A stretch of 64,000 bases of DNA from Candidatus Nitrosopumilus limneticus (lineage in GTDB: Archaea; Thermoproteota; Nitrososphaeria; Nitrososphaerales; Nitrosopumilaceae): NCBI GenBank assembly GCA_022117465.1, contig JAHCGZ010000002.1:1-64000 (forward strand), in the 5' to 3' direction. Positions 34,286-43,331 of this stretch are shown here, piece after piece. Each line of letters starts with the position of its first letter. Position 1 is the stretch's first letter. A model generated the notes under the pieces. It saw only the letters and a program-made list of their open reading frames with translations, was not told the origin of the DNA and made no database searches. The translations under genes and the position numbers were made by a program.

Positions 34286-34519
34286 TTACTTTGAATAATA
34301 TTTCCACATTTCACCAATAAAATCACATTTGCGACATATGTAAACCAAATTTGCATATGCAGGAGTATTCTGTCTTTCCCATGCCATTAATCCATCACAT
34401 TTTGTACAGGGTTTAGTTGCAGGGTGCACGTTTTTCATATGAGCTCGACATTCATCAATATCATCAAATGGTTTGTTACAAGCGTCGCACTTTTCTTTCG
34501 ATTTGGCAAATAATCCCAT
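34286..34519 (-). CDS. Small zinc-finger protein
   Basis: MGLFAKSKEKCDACNKPFDDIDECRAHMKNVHPATKPCTKCDG...CRKC. Confidence 0.8.
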   Translation of the reverse strand: MGLFAKSKEKCDACNKPFDDIDECRAHMKNVHPATKPCTKCDGLMAWERQNTPAYANLVYICRKCDFIGEMWKYYSK

Positions 34520-34611
34520 GATTATCTACAAAACATACCACTAAAAAAAGACACTACAAAGAATGGGATTATATTCAAAGACACATATCACCATAAATTT
34601 TATTAATAAAT

Positions 34612-34914
34612 ATGGCAGAAGCCTCACTATCAAAACTTGACGATAAAGGCGTTTTTACAATAACAAAAATAGAAAAAGTTGAACGTAAAGTAGGAAAAGA
34701 TACTATCACTGAAATAAATATTGAGACTGAAGAGGAATTTGAGGGTATAAAAAAATTTTACACTTCAAGAAAAATGATAGTTGCAAAATTTTTTGACAAT
34801 GGCAAACAAACTACACTTGCACAAGACATTCAAAGAGGCAAAAAATATAGAGTAAAAATTATTACACAAAAATTTGGCAACGGTAAAGAGGATTATGATA
34901 TTGCAAAATCCTAA
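34612..34914 (+). CDS. Hypothetical protein
   Basis: 100-aa ORF. Confidence 0.6.
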   Translation: MAEASLSKLDDKGVFTITKIEKVERKVGKDTITEINIETEEEFEGIKKFYTSRKMIVAKFFDNGKQTTLAQDIQRGKKYRVKIITQKFGNGKEDYDIAKS

Positions 34915-34978
34915 ATTTAATTTTGTTTTCAAAAGAATTTGAAGTATTGGTTATATTTAGTAATTTTCAAATAAAATC

Positions 34979-35137
34979 ATGAATGATAGTAATTTTCCCA
35001 ATGGAGTTTGTAAACAATGTCACCAACCAGTAACGATGCTTATTCGTAAAAATCAATTAAATTTAGGAGACATCAGATATGCATGTAAAAAGTGTGGGTA
35101 TGTTAGCAAAAAGGAATTAAAAAAAGATCAGAATTAA
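34979..35137 (+). CDS. Small zinc-ribbon protein (52 aa)
   Basis: Own translation: MNDSNFPNGVCKQCHQPVTMLIRKNQLNLGDIRYACKKCGYVSKKELKKDQN. Confidence 0.65.
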   Translation: MNDSNFPNGVCKQCHQPVTMLIRKNQLNLGDIRYACKKCGYVSKKELKKDQN

Positions 35138-35301
35138 ATATTATTTTGACATAGCAAGAAAATAATCAACTCTGCTTAGTAGTGTGGCGTATGACAAAAC
35201 AATTCATGTTAGTATTAATTTAGGTACAAGGTTTTCCATCTTTTTTCTCTTGTGTAAAAATTTTAAATTTTGGAATTATGAAATATTATAGTATTAACAT
35301 T

Positions 35302-35403
35302 TTATCCAAAACTTAAATCAGGGTGTTTACAAAAAGTACATTTCTCCATTAAACCAAATTCATTCATGTACTTTCCTTTTCCATTACATTGAAGACAATC
35401 CAT
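35302..35403 (-). CDS. Tiny CxxCxGxG-type zinc protein (33 aa)
   Basis: Own translation: MDCLQCNGKGKYMNEFGLMEKCTFCKHPDLSFG. Confidence 0.45.
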   Translation of the reverse strand: MDCLQCNGKGKYMNEFGLMEKCTFCKHPDLSFG

Positions 35404-35511
35404 GTTGATCTATATTGCCGAAGATAGCAATAACCTTTTTGTAAAAATAATGATATCATAGCACTAGGCACAGACATTCAGATTTTTATTATAACAAATT
35501 ATTGATAAATT

Positions 35512-35757
35512 ATGATAGAAAAAGAGGATGCAAAAAAAGTCATCGAAGTAATTGGCAATAATCTGATAGGAGTATCACATGATTCAAACAGTTTTCAGAA
35601 ATTACCTGACTCATTTTGGGGGTATTTTGCAAGAGGTCATGATAAAAAAGGCACATTTGGAGTAATTGTCACATATTCTGAAGACGGAAAGGATGTGGAT
35701 GAATTAATGAAAATGTACGAAGAGTGGGCAAAACAAAACAAGCCTCAAGCAAAATAG
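35512..35757 (+). CDS. Hypothetical protein
   Basis: 81-aa ORF. Confidence 0.6.
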   Translation: MIEKEDAKKVIEVIGNNLIGVSHDSNSFQKLPDSFWGYFARGHDKKGTFGVIVTYSEDGKDVDELMKMYEEWAKQNKPQAK

Positions 35758-35798
35758 TCTATTTACTATATTATCAAAGAAATAGAGGTTTCATCTAA

Positions 35799-35930
35799 TT
35801 ACTTGGTATCTTTCAAAAGTTTTCTGTAGCCTTCACATTCTGCACAAACAGGTTTTCCTATATACTTTGGATTACCATCTTTAATCTTTAATGTGCCAGG
35901 AGTAATTTTACAGATACAACAAACTACCAT
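35799..35930 (-). CDS. Tiny zinc-ribbon protein (43 aa)
   Basis: Own translation: MVVCCICKITPGTLKIKDGNPKYIGKPVCAECEGYRKLLKDTK. Confidence 0.55.
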   Translation of the reverse strand: MVVCCICKITPGTLKIKDGNPKYIGKPVCAECEGYRKLLKDTK

Positions 35931-35971
35931 ACAAAATTAGGAAAATATGCAACTAATAAAAATTGGTAATT

Positions 35972-36985
35972 TTAGAGATTATCAGTAATTTGTTTTGTAA
36001 ATTCGACAGTAGTCTTATCACCACCAATATCTTTGGTTTTAATTCCGGATTTTACCAAATCAAATATAGTAGATTCCAATTTTTTGGCTACTTCAAAACA
36101 TTTTGGATCATTATGTTTTACACCCAACCAGTCAAACATCATTTTAATTGAAAGTAAAAACGATGAGGGGTTTGCAATATTTTGTCCAGCAATGTCAAAT
36201 GCAGCGCCATGAACAGGTTCAAACAATGCAAAATTATCACCAAGATTTGCTGCAGGAGCCATTCCTAATCCTCCAACAACCTGAGAAGATTCATCAGATA
36301 AAATATCACCAAAAAGATTTGTAGTTACTATAACATCAAATTTTTGGGGTTGACGAATTAAATTCATAGCACATGCATCAACATACATTTCTTCAAATTT
36401 AATATCAGGATATTCTTTTGAAACATCATTACAAGCTTTTGCAAATAATCCATCAGTAATACGCATCACATTAGATTTATGAACACAGGTAACTTTTTTC
36501 ATTGAATTACGTTGTCTGGCAGTTTCAAAAGCATATTTTGCAATTCTTTTTGATGCATGTTCAGAAATAATTCTTAAAGCAACTGCAGAATCACCCAAGC
36601 TGAATTCTTTTCCAATGTAAAGATCTTCTGTATTTTCTCTAACAATTACCATATCAATATCATCACGCAATGCAGGCATATGTGGATATGATTTTGAAGG
36701 TCGAATGTTGGCATAAAGATCAAGCATTCTCCTCAAAACAACAATTACGTCAGCAGCACTTTCGCCAACAGGAGCTTTAAGACAGACATCAGATTTTTTT
36801 ATAATTTCAATTACTTCATCTGGAAGAGCTTTTCCGGTTTGTTCAAGAGCTTTATCACCAGCAATTAATTTAGAAATTTCAAATTTAATTTTATATTTAT
36901 CGCTAATTGTATTTAATACAGATATTGCTGATTCAGATAGTTCAGGTCCAATTCCGTCACCCGTAATTAATGAAATTTTATACAT
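35972..36985 (-). CDS. leuB: 3-isopropylmalate dehydrogenase-type decarboxylating dehydrogenase
   Basis: ITGDGIGPEL, VIVRENTEDLYIG, TTNLFGDILSDESSQVVGGLGMAPAAN; downstream of leuA. Confidence 0.88.
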   Translation of the reverse strand: MYKISLITGDGIGPELSESAISVLNTISDKYKIKFEISKLIAGDKALEQTGKALPDEVIEIIKKSDVCLKAPVGESAADVIVVLRRMLDLYANIRPSKSYPHMPALRDDIDMVIVRENTEDLYIGKEFSLGDSAVALRIISEHASKRIAKYAFETARQRNSMKKVTCVHKSNVMRITDGLFAKACNDVSKEYPDIKFEEMYVDACAMNLIRQPQKFDVIVTTNLFGDILSDESSQVVGGLGMAPAANLGDNFALFEPVHGAAFDIAGQNIANPSSFLLSIKMMFDWLGVKHNDPKCFEVAKKLESTIFDLVKSGIKTKDIGGDKTTVEFTKQITDNL

Positions 36986-37007
36986 GATATCACAACAATA
37001 ACAAAAT

Positions 37008-38522
37008 TTACTTTATCTGTTTTTCTTTAAGCATTTTTTTAAGCATAATTCTATTAATTCCGTCAATAACAGCTTTTACACTAGTAGTAACAATATCCTC
37101 ACCAATAGATTTTGCAGATACGGAATTACCATGAGGATCTTCAACAGTTATGGTAACTTCACATAATGCAGTTGAGCCACCAGATATGGATGCCAGTCCA
37201 TAATCAGTTATTTTTAACTCAGAAACCTTTCCAGTAATTTTCTGAATTGCATTTAATGCAGCATCAACAGGCCCAACGCCATAATCAGTTCCAATGAAAT
37301 CTTCACCATCAATGTTTAATTTAACAAATGCATACGGCATGATTCCAATTCCAGTAGAAACAGAGAAACCAGATAATTGTACAATGCGTTTAATTCCTGT
37401 TTCACCTAGAACATCACTTGCAATAGAAAGTAATTCAACATCGGTAATTTGTTTTCCTTGATCACCTAAGAATTTAATTTTTTCAAGAATTTGTTTTGAT
37501 TGTTCTTCATTAGTTTTAACTCCAAATTCATCAAGCATTGCATTCATTCCATGAATTCCAGCATGTTTACCAATTCGAAGTTTTCTAGTTCTACCAACTA
37601 ATTCAGGACTAATAGGCTCGTAGGTAAGAGGATTATTTAAAACGCCATGAGTATGAATTCCAGATTCATGTCCAAATGCATTATCTCCAACAATGGCCTT
37701 ATTTGGCTGAACTTTAATTCCTATAATTTTTGAAATATATCTTGAAGTATCATAAATTAATTTAGATTTTATGTTAGTTTCATATTTCTGATCTTGAGGC
37801 AAACATTGTAATGCCATTGAAAGTTCCTCTAATGAAGCATTGCCGGCACGTTCACCTATTCCATTAATTGTAACATGAGCACATGAAGCACCAGCATGGA
37901 TTCCAGATAATGCATTTGCAACAGCTAATCCAAAATCATTGTGACAATGAACACTGACTGGAAGTTTTGTTGCATTAATTGCATCTCTAGTAATATCTGC
38001 AATGTATTCAGGAGTAGCATATCCAACGGTATCAGGAATATCAATTCTATCAGCTCCTGCTTTTGCAACTTCACTAAATACTTTATTCAAAAATTCTCTA
38101 TCAGTTCTAGTAGCATCTTCAGCTGAAAATTCAACTTGTAATCCACGAGATTTACCATATTCAACTGCATCAATTGCTTTCTGAAGTGCTTGATCTCTAG
38201 TCATTTGAAGTTTATACTGTAAGTGAATATCAGAAGTTGCAATAAATGTGTGAATATAATTTAATCCTGCATCAACAGCAGCATCAATATCACTTTTGAT
38301 AGTTCTTGTCAATCCTGCAATTTCACAAGATAATCCTTCACTAGTAATCATCTTAACTGCTTTTGCTTCACCATCAGAAATTACTGGAAACCCAGCTTCT
38401 ATTACATCAACGCCAAGCTCATCAAGTTTTTTAGCAATAGATAATTTCTGATCTGGAGATAAAGAAACTCCAATAGTTTGCTCTCCGTCTCTTAATGTTG
38501 TATCAAATATTCTAACTTTCAA
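37008..38522 (-). CDS. leuA: 2-isopropylmalate synthase
   Basis: FDTTLRDGEQTIGVSLSPDQKL, VHCHNDFGLAVANAL, INGIGERAGNASLEE; C-terminal LeuA regulatory domain. Confidence 0.94.
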   Translation of the reverse strand: MKVRIFDTTLRDGEQTIGVSLSPDQKLSIAKKLDELGVDVIEAGFPVISDGEAKAVKMITSEGLSCEIAGLTRTIKSDIDAAVDAGLNYIHTFIATSDIHLQYKLQMTRDQALQKAIDAVEYGKSRGLQVEFSAEDATRTDREFLNKVFSEVAKAGADRIDIPDTVGYATPEYIADITRDAINATKLPVSVHCHNDFGLAVANALSGIHAGASCAHVTINGIGERAGNASLEELSMALQCLPQDQKYETNIKSKLIYDTSRYISKIIGIKVQPNKAIVGDNAFGHESGIHTHGVLNNPLTYEPISPELVGRTRKLRIGKHAGIHGMNAMLDEFGVKTNEEQSKQILEKIKFLGDQGKQITDVELLSIASDVLGETGIKRIVQLSGFSVSTGIGIMPYAFVKLNIDGEDFIGTDYGVGPVDAALNAIQKITGKVSELKITDYGLASISGGSTALCEVTITVEDPHGNSVSAKSIGEDIVTTSVKAVIDGINRIMLKKMLKEKQIK

Positions 38523-39010
38523 GCTCCGCTCCGTTGCAAAGCAGCAATACCAGTTCTAGCAACATCAAGAATTCCAAAAGGTTTGGCCAGTTCTTCAAAT
38601 GCCTTAATTTGATCTGGAGTTGCAGTTATCTCAACCATAATTGAATCCTTTTTAACATCATGTACTTTACCGCCAAATGCATTTGCCAATTTATTAACTT
38701 CCATACTATCATTAGCATTACTAAGTTTTAGCTTAAAAAGACAGAGTTCACGAAATACAGTTTTGTATTCATCTAAATGCTTCACTTCAACAGTATCAAT
38801 CATTTTATCAAGTTGTTTTACAATTTGTTCAACTTGTTTTTCATCACCATATGTAGTAATAGTCATTCTAGAATAATTAGGATCATCAGTAGTTCCAACA
38901 GAAATACTATCAATATTGAAATTTCGAGATCTAAAAAGATGAGTTACTTTAAACAAAATACCCGGTTTGTTTTCAACTAAAACAGAAAGAATAGCCCACA
39001 TTATTATCAC
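38519..39010 (-). CDS. ilvN: Acetolactate synthase small subunit
   Basis: VLVENKPGILFKVTHLFRSRNFNIDSISVG ACT domain. Confidence 0.94.
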   Translation of the reverse strand: MIIMWAILSVLVENKPGILFKVTHLFRSRNFNIDSISVGTTDDPNYSRMTITTYGDEKQVEQIVKQLDKMIDTVEVKHLDEYKTVFRELCLFKLKLSNANDSMEVNKLANAFGGKVHDVKKDSIMVEITATPDQIKAFEELAKPFGILDVARTGIAALQRSGA

Positions 39011-40698
39011 TAAGAAGGTAAAATCATATCAGAAAGAGAAGTCCCCGGTGCTACAAATGGCAACACGTCTTCTTCAGGATCTATAGGAATATCAATTACT
39101 GTTGCAACGTCGCTACTTAATGCAGATTTTATTGCTTTATCAAGTTCATCCATAGACTGTGCTCTAATTCCTTGAGCTCCATAAGATTCAGCTAGTTTAA
39201 CATAATCAGGACAACCACCTTGATCAACTCCAATCATTCGTCGGTTATAGAAAGTCCTTTGCCATTGAGCAACCATACCCAATGAAGAATTATTTAATAC
39301 AAATACAATTACAGGAATATCTTCTAGTACTGCAGTTGCAAGAGAATTTTCAGTCATACTAAAACTACCATCTCCAGCTATATCAACAACAGGAACTTCA
39401 GGTCTTGCAACTTTTGCACCTATAGATGCGGGAAATCCCCAACCCATAGTACCAAGTCCAGTAGAACTAAAGAAGGTTCCAGGTTGAATTACATCATAAA
39501 ACAATGATGCCCACATTTGATGTTGACCAACTTCAGTAGTTACAATAGATTCCTTTGGCAATAATTCTCTAAGTTTTCTTAAAATTTTTGCAGCCCCCAT
39601 CTCACCAGGATGAAGTTTTAGATTCTCTTTCCAGTATTCTTTAGTTTCTCTAACATGTTTAATCCATAAAGAGTCCTCAGTTTTTTTAACTGCTCTTTGC
39701 AAAAGTAATTTTACCATCACTCTAAGAGATGCACGAACATCACCAACAACAGCTACACTAGTAGTTTGATTTTTACCAATTTCAGCTGGATCAACATCCA
39801 TATGAATAATTTTTAATCGTTTTTCAAAAGCTTCAAAAGTTCCAACAGATCTATCTGAAAATCTAGTTCCAATTGCTAAGACACAATCAGCCTCAGCCAT
39901 CATTCTATTTGCTTCAGCATGACCATGCATTCCAATTGGACCTAAAGATAAAGGATGATTTTCAGGAAATGAACCCTTACCTTTGAAAGTTGTAACTACA
40001 GGAAGCATAAGAGTTTCTGCAATAGATTGTAATTCTGCAAATGCTGATGAAATAATTGTTCCACCACCAGCTAAAATAATTGGTTTTTCTGAATTAAGTA
40101 ACATGTCAATTGCTTTTTCAATAGAAGCAATATCAGGATCAGTCCAAGGATGATAACCCTGTATTTTAAATTCATTAGGAAATTCCATAGGAGATTCATT
40201 TTGCTGAACATCTTTTGGAACATCAATAAGTACAGGTCCAGGTCTACCAGTCTGAGCAATGTAGAATCCTTTTCTTACTGCCTCAGGAACATCTTGAGGT
40301 AATCTTGGTTGAAATGCATATTTAACAACAGGGTTTGCCATTCCAATAATATCACTTTCTTGAAATGCATCTCTTCCAATCATTGCAACAGGTACTTGAC
40401 CAGTTACAGCAATCATAGGAGATGAATCAGCTTGTGCAGTTGCAAGACCAGTTAAAATATTTGTAGCTCCAGGACCAGAAGTTGCAAAACAGACTCCAGG
40501 TTTTCTACTAACACGACCAAATCCATCAGCCATATGTGATGCAGATTGTTCATGTCTTACCAAAATATGTCGGATATTACATCGTGCAAATTCATCATAC
40601 ATTGGAAGATTTGCACCTCCAGGTAATCCAAATACTTGTTTGACACCCTCTTTTTCCATAGCCGTCATCAAGGCTTTTGCACCAGTCATCGTTTCCAT
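39010..40698 (-). CDS. ilvB: Acetolactate synthase large subunit
   Basis: FGLPGGANLPMYDE, VRHEQSASHMADGFGR, GDGSFSMTENSLATA TPP motifs. Confidence 0.96.
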   Translation of the reverse strand: METMTGAKALMTAMEKEGVKQVFGLPGGANLPMYDEFARCNIRHILVRHEQSASHMADGFGRVSRKPGVCFATSGPGATNILTGLATAQADSSPMIAVTGQVPVAMIGRDAFQESDIIGMANPVVKYAFQPRLPQDVPEAVRKGFYIAQTGRPGPVLIDVPKDVQQNESPMEFPNEFKIQGYHPWTDPDIASIEKAIDMLLNSEKPIILAGGGTIISSAFAELQSIAETLMLPVVTTFKGKGSFPENHPLSLGPIGMHGHAEANRMMAEADCVLAIGTRFSDRSVGTFEAFEKRLKIIHMDVDPAEIGKNQTTSVAVVGDVRASLRVMVKLLLQRAVKKTEDSLWIKHVRETKEYWKENLKLHPGEMGAAKILRKLRELLPKESIVTTEVGQHQMWASLFYDVIQPGTFFSSTGLGTMGWGFPASIGAKVARPEVPVVDIAGDGSFSMTENSLATAVLEDIPVIVFVLNNSSLGMVAQWQRTFYNRRMIGVDQGGCPDYVKLAESYGAQGIRAQSMDELDKAIKSALSSDVATVIDIPIDPEEDVLPFVAPGTSLSDMILPS

Positions 40699-40882
40699 AA
40701 TATTGATTTATTTTTCTCCATAATTTAAAATGTTTTAAGGTATTAATTTTATGATATTATGAGTAATTTTTAGAAATTATATAGTATTTACTAGTAAAAA
40801 GTCAATAAATCCAAAACTGTATCAAATTAAAACAAAAATGAGTGAAAAAACTGTAAAAAAGACAAATAAAAAATTAAAATAA

Positions 40883-41746
40883 TTATACGGTAGGAGGAAT
40901 TTCGAGTTTCTTAGATTGAAGGAGTTTTAAAATATTTCCAACTGTGAGATTTTTTCCAATAGCAGTATTCCAATTATCAGAACCATTTTTGACTGCTTGT
41001 CCTCCAACAATAATTGGGATTGCATATTGTTCATTAATTTTTTGAATCATTCTTTGTGCAGATAAAATATTTTCATCTAATGTAATAGAGACAAATATAC
41101 AATCAGGATTAGTATGTTGAATTGATTCCAAAATAGATGAAACAGGAGTAAATGGAGAAAGATTTGTAACAGTATTTCCTTTGGATAAAAGTTGAAATTC
41201 AAGAATTTTTGTACCCAATGTATGTTGTTCGCCATAAGGCATACAGATTAGAATATTTTTCTTATTTAATGGATAAGAATTATTTTCCAAAACGAAATTA
41301 ATTAAATCCTGTATTGTATTATAGCATGTGGTTTGAGTACCTAAATCAATTTTTTTAGAATTACCTAATGAGTCTATTTCATAAATCAAAGGAGTTAAAA
41401 TCTCATTTAGAAATGACTCAAATCCATAAATTTTTGTGTAAGATTCAAGTAAAGAATTTGCACCAATATAATCAGCATTCTTAAATGATGAAAGTAACTC
41501 GTTTTGAAGTTTTACAGAAATTTCATTTTGAACAGTAGGTTGAAAGTATTTTTGATTCATAAAGTATTCAGTGATTATTTTAGAGTCACGAAACTCGGAA
41601 GGAATATCGTTTATTGAAACATCAGATTCAATTCCCAAATACTTGATAATAGTCTGTTTTGAAGTCCTTTTCTTAGCATTCCATTCACTTTTTACCAAAT
41701 AAAGATATTTTTTTCCACGAATAGACTTGATTCTCAAATATGCCAA
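40883..41746 (-). CDS. Cobalamin-binding-domain protein with a transposase-like N-terminal segment
   Basis: B12-binding-like ICMPYGEQHTLGTKILEFQLLSKGNTVTNL (ExHxxG variant) ... PDCIFVSITL ... IIVGGQAV. Confidence 0.7.
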   Translation of the reverse strand: MAYLRIKSIRGKKYLYLVKSEWNAKKRTSKQTIIKYLGIESDVSINDIPSEFRDSKIITEYFMNQKYFQPTVQNEISVKLQNELLSSFKNADYIGANSLLESYTKIYGFESFLNEILTPLIYEIDSLGNSKKIDLGTQTTCYNTIQDLINFVLENNSYPLNKKNILICMPYGEQHTLGTKILEFQLLSKGNTVTNLSPFTPVSSILESIQHTNPDCIFVSITLDENILSAQRMIQKINEQYAIPIIVGGQAVKNGSDNWNTAIGKNLTVGNILKLLQSKKLEIPPTV

Positions 41747-41852
41747 TAAACATAATTGTCATTTGTATTTAATGTGATTACGCACCTAGATGAGTGCCAA
41801 AGTTTTATCAAAATAAATAAATCTGGAAATCAAAATAGAAGGAAATTATCAT

Positions 41853-42476
41853 TTGGCACTAAATCGAAAAAATAAAAATGACTTAATACTCCAATTATTG
41901 AGAAATCTTATTAAAATGAGTTATACAGAGATCAGTAATGAGTATTTAGAGTCGTTAGATAATGCACATATTCTACTATTTCATGAAGAGCAAAAAAAAG
42001 CAGAAGAGGTAGAATTCAAATTTATCAAAACAGGTTTGGATAAAAATAATACTTGTTTCTATACAACCAATAATCCAGAAAAATTAGAACAAAATATGGA
42101 AAAATTCGGAATTGATGTTAAAAAAAATATCCAAAATGGTTTACTAAATATCATTACAATTCCAAAGGAATTTGAAGATTATGAAAAAATAATTTTAGCC
42201 AAAGTAGATTTACTACCACAAGATAAAAAAATTAGAGTAGTTTCGACACATTATTTTGATTTTAATACTGAGAAAAAAACACAATCAATGCAAGAAATAG
42301 AGCAATGTATTGACGATAGTTTTCACAAAATTCCAGGAAATTTTATCTGTTCATTTCATATTCCAAGTGTTAATAAAGAAATAGCAGCAGAATTTATGAA
42401 AAATTTGCTTGATTCACATCATGAAATACTATTTGTTACAAAAGACAATAAAGTAGAAAAATATAATTTTGTTTAG
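41853..42476 (+). CDS. MEDS (DcmR-type sensory) domain protein
   Basis: NAHILLFHEEQKKAEEVEFKFIKTGLDKNNTCFYTTNNPEKLEQNMEKFGID...FICSFHIP. Confidence 0.65.
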   Translation: MALNRKNKNDLILQLLRNLIKMSYTEISNEYLESLDNAHILLFHEEQKKAEEVEFKFIKTGLDKNNTCFYTTNNPEKLEQNMEKFGIDVKKNIQNGLLNIITIPKEFEDYEKIILAKVDLLPQDKKIRVVSTHYFDFNTEKKTQSMQEIEQCIDDSFHKIPGNFICSFHIPSVNKEIAAEFMKNLLDSHHEILFVTKDNKVEKYNFV

Positions 42477-42760
42477 CTAAGTCTTTGAGTGATTTCATTG
42501 ATTAATTCATTAATACTGTAATAATCCTGATGAAATTTAATACCTAATTGAGTAGTATAAATTTCATTTTCTATTTTGATTAATCCTTTTTCACTCATTT
42601 CATCAAGATATTTCAATAGTTTATCATATGAGGTATTTGATTTGTGTTGAAGTCTTGTTTTAGAAACTTGTTCATTATTTTGTTTTTCAAGCAAAATTGC
42701 AGAAATAACATCAAAGTAAATTTGTAATTTGCTTCTTTTATTTTTCATTTGTATATACAA
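42473..42760 (-). CDS. Winged-helix DNA-binding protein
   Basis: QIYFDVISAILLEKQNNEQVSKTRLQHKSNTSYDKLLKYLDEMSEKGLIKIENEIYTTQLG is typical of archaeal wHTH proteins. Confidence 0.75.
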   Translation of the reverse strand: MYIQMKNKRSKLQIYFDVISAILLEKQNNEQVSKTRLQHKSNTSYDKLLKYLDEMSEKGLIKIENEIYTTQLGIKFHQDYYSINELINEITQRLS

Positions 42761-42916
42761 GTGATGATAGATTTAGCCTCTTAAAAAGCCATAACAATAA
42801 AATAAATCTAATAAATATATACTAAAAAATTAGATATTCATGTAAATCATAGGAAAACTCTAAAAATCAAATACAGAAGATTTAAACATATAATTTTTGC
42901 ATTTGAAGTAATCATT

Positions 42917-43321
42917 TTGACAGATAATGAAGAAATTATTAAAATTATAGAAACGTTATTTGAAGCAGGAATTACAAAAGATCTAAGTAAGTTAAGAGAG
43001 ATTCATTTGAATGATCATAAATTTTCAAGTTTTAGTGATTTACCACCATATGATCTTAAAGATTATCAAACTACTATTGAATTAGAAGAATTAAGATTTA
43101 TCAGTATATCAGATTATAATTATGAAATAAAAAACCCAAAAATTAGTATTTTTGAAAATTTTGCAATTGTAGCATTGGAATTAATGCAAAAAGGAATGTT
43201 AGTAGACAATAAAGCATTCACAGGAGAACACATGGTAATAAATGGACGTGCAACGTTCGTTTTAGTAAAGCAACCAACATGGAAAATTGCACATATTCAT
43301 TTATCAAAAATCGATAAGTGA
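42917..43321 (+). CDS. SnoaL/NTF2-like fold protein
   Basis: IIKIIETLFEAGITKDLSKLREIHLNDHKFSSFSDLPPY...FENFAIVALEL...GRATFVLVKQPTWKIAHIHLS; TTG start. Confidence 0.6.
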   Translation: MTDNEEIIKIIETLFEAGITKDLSKLREIHLNDHKFSSFSDLPPYDLKDYQTTIELEELRFISISDYNYEIKNPKISIFENFAIVALELMQKGMLVDNKAFTGEHMVINGRATFVLVKQPTWKIAHIHLSKIDK

Positions 43322-43331
43322 TTTAAAATGA

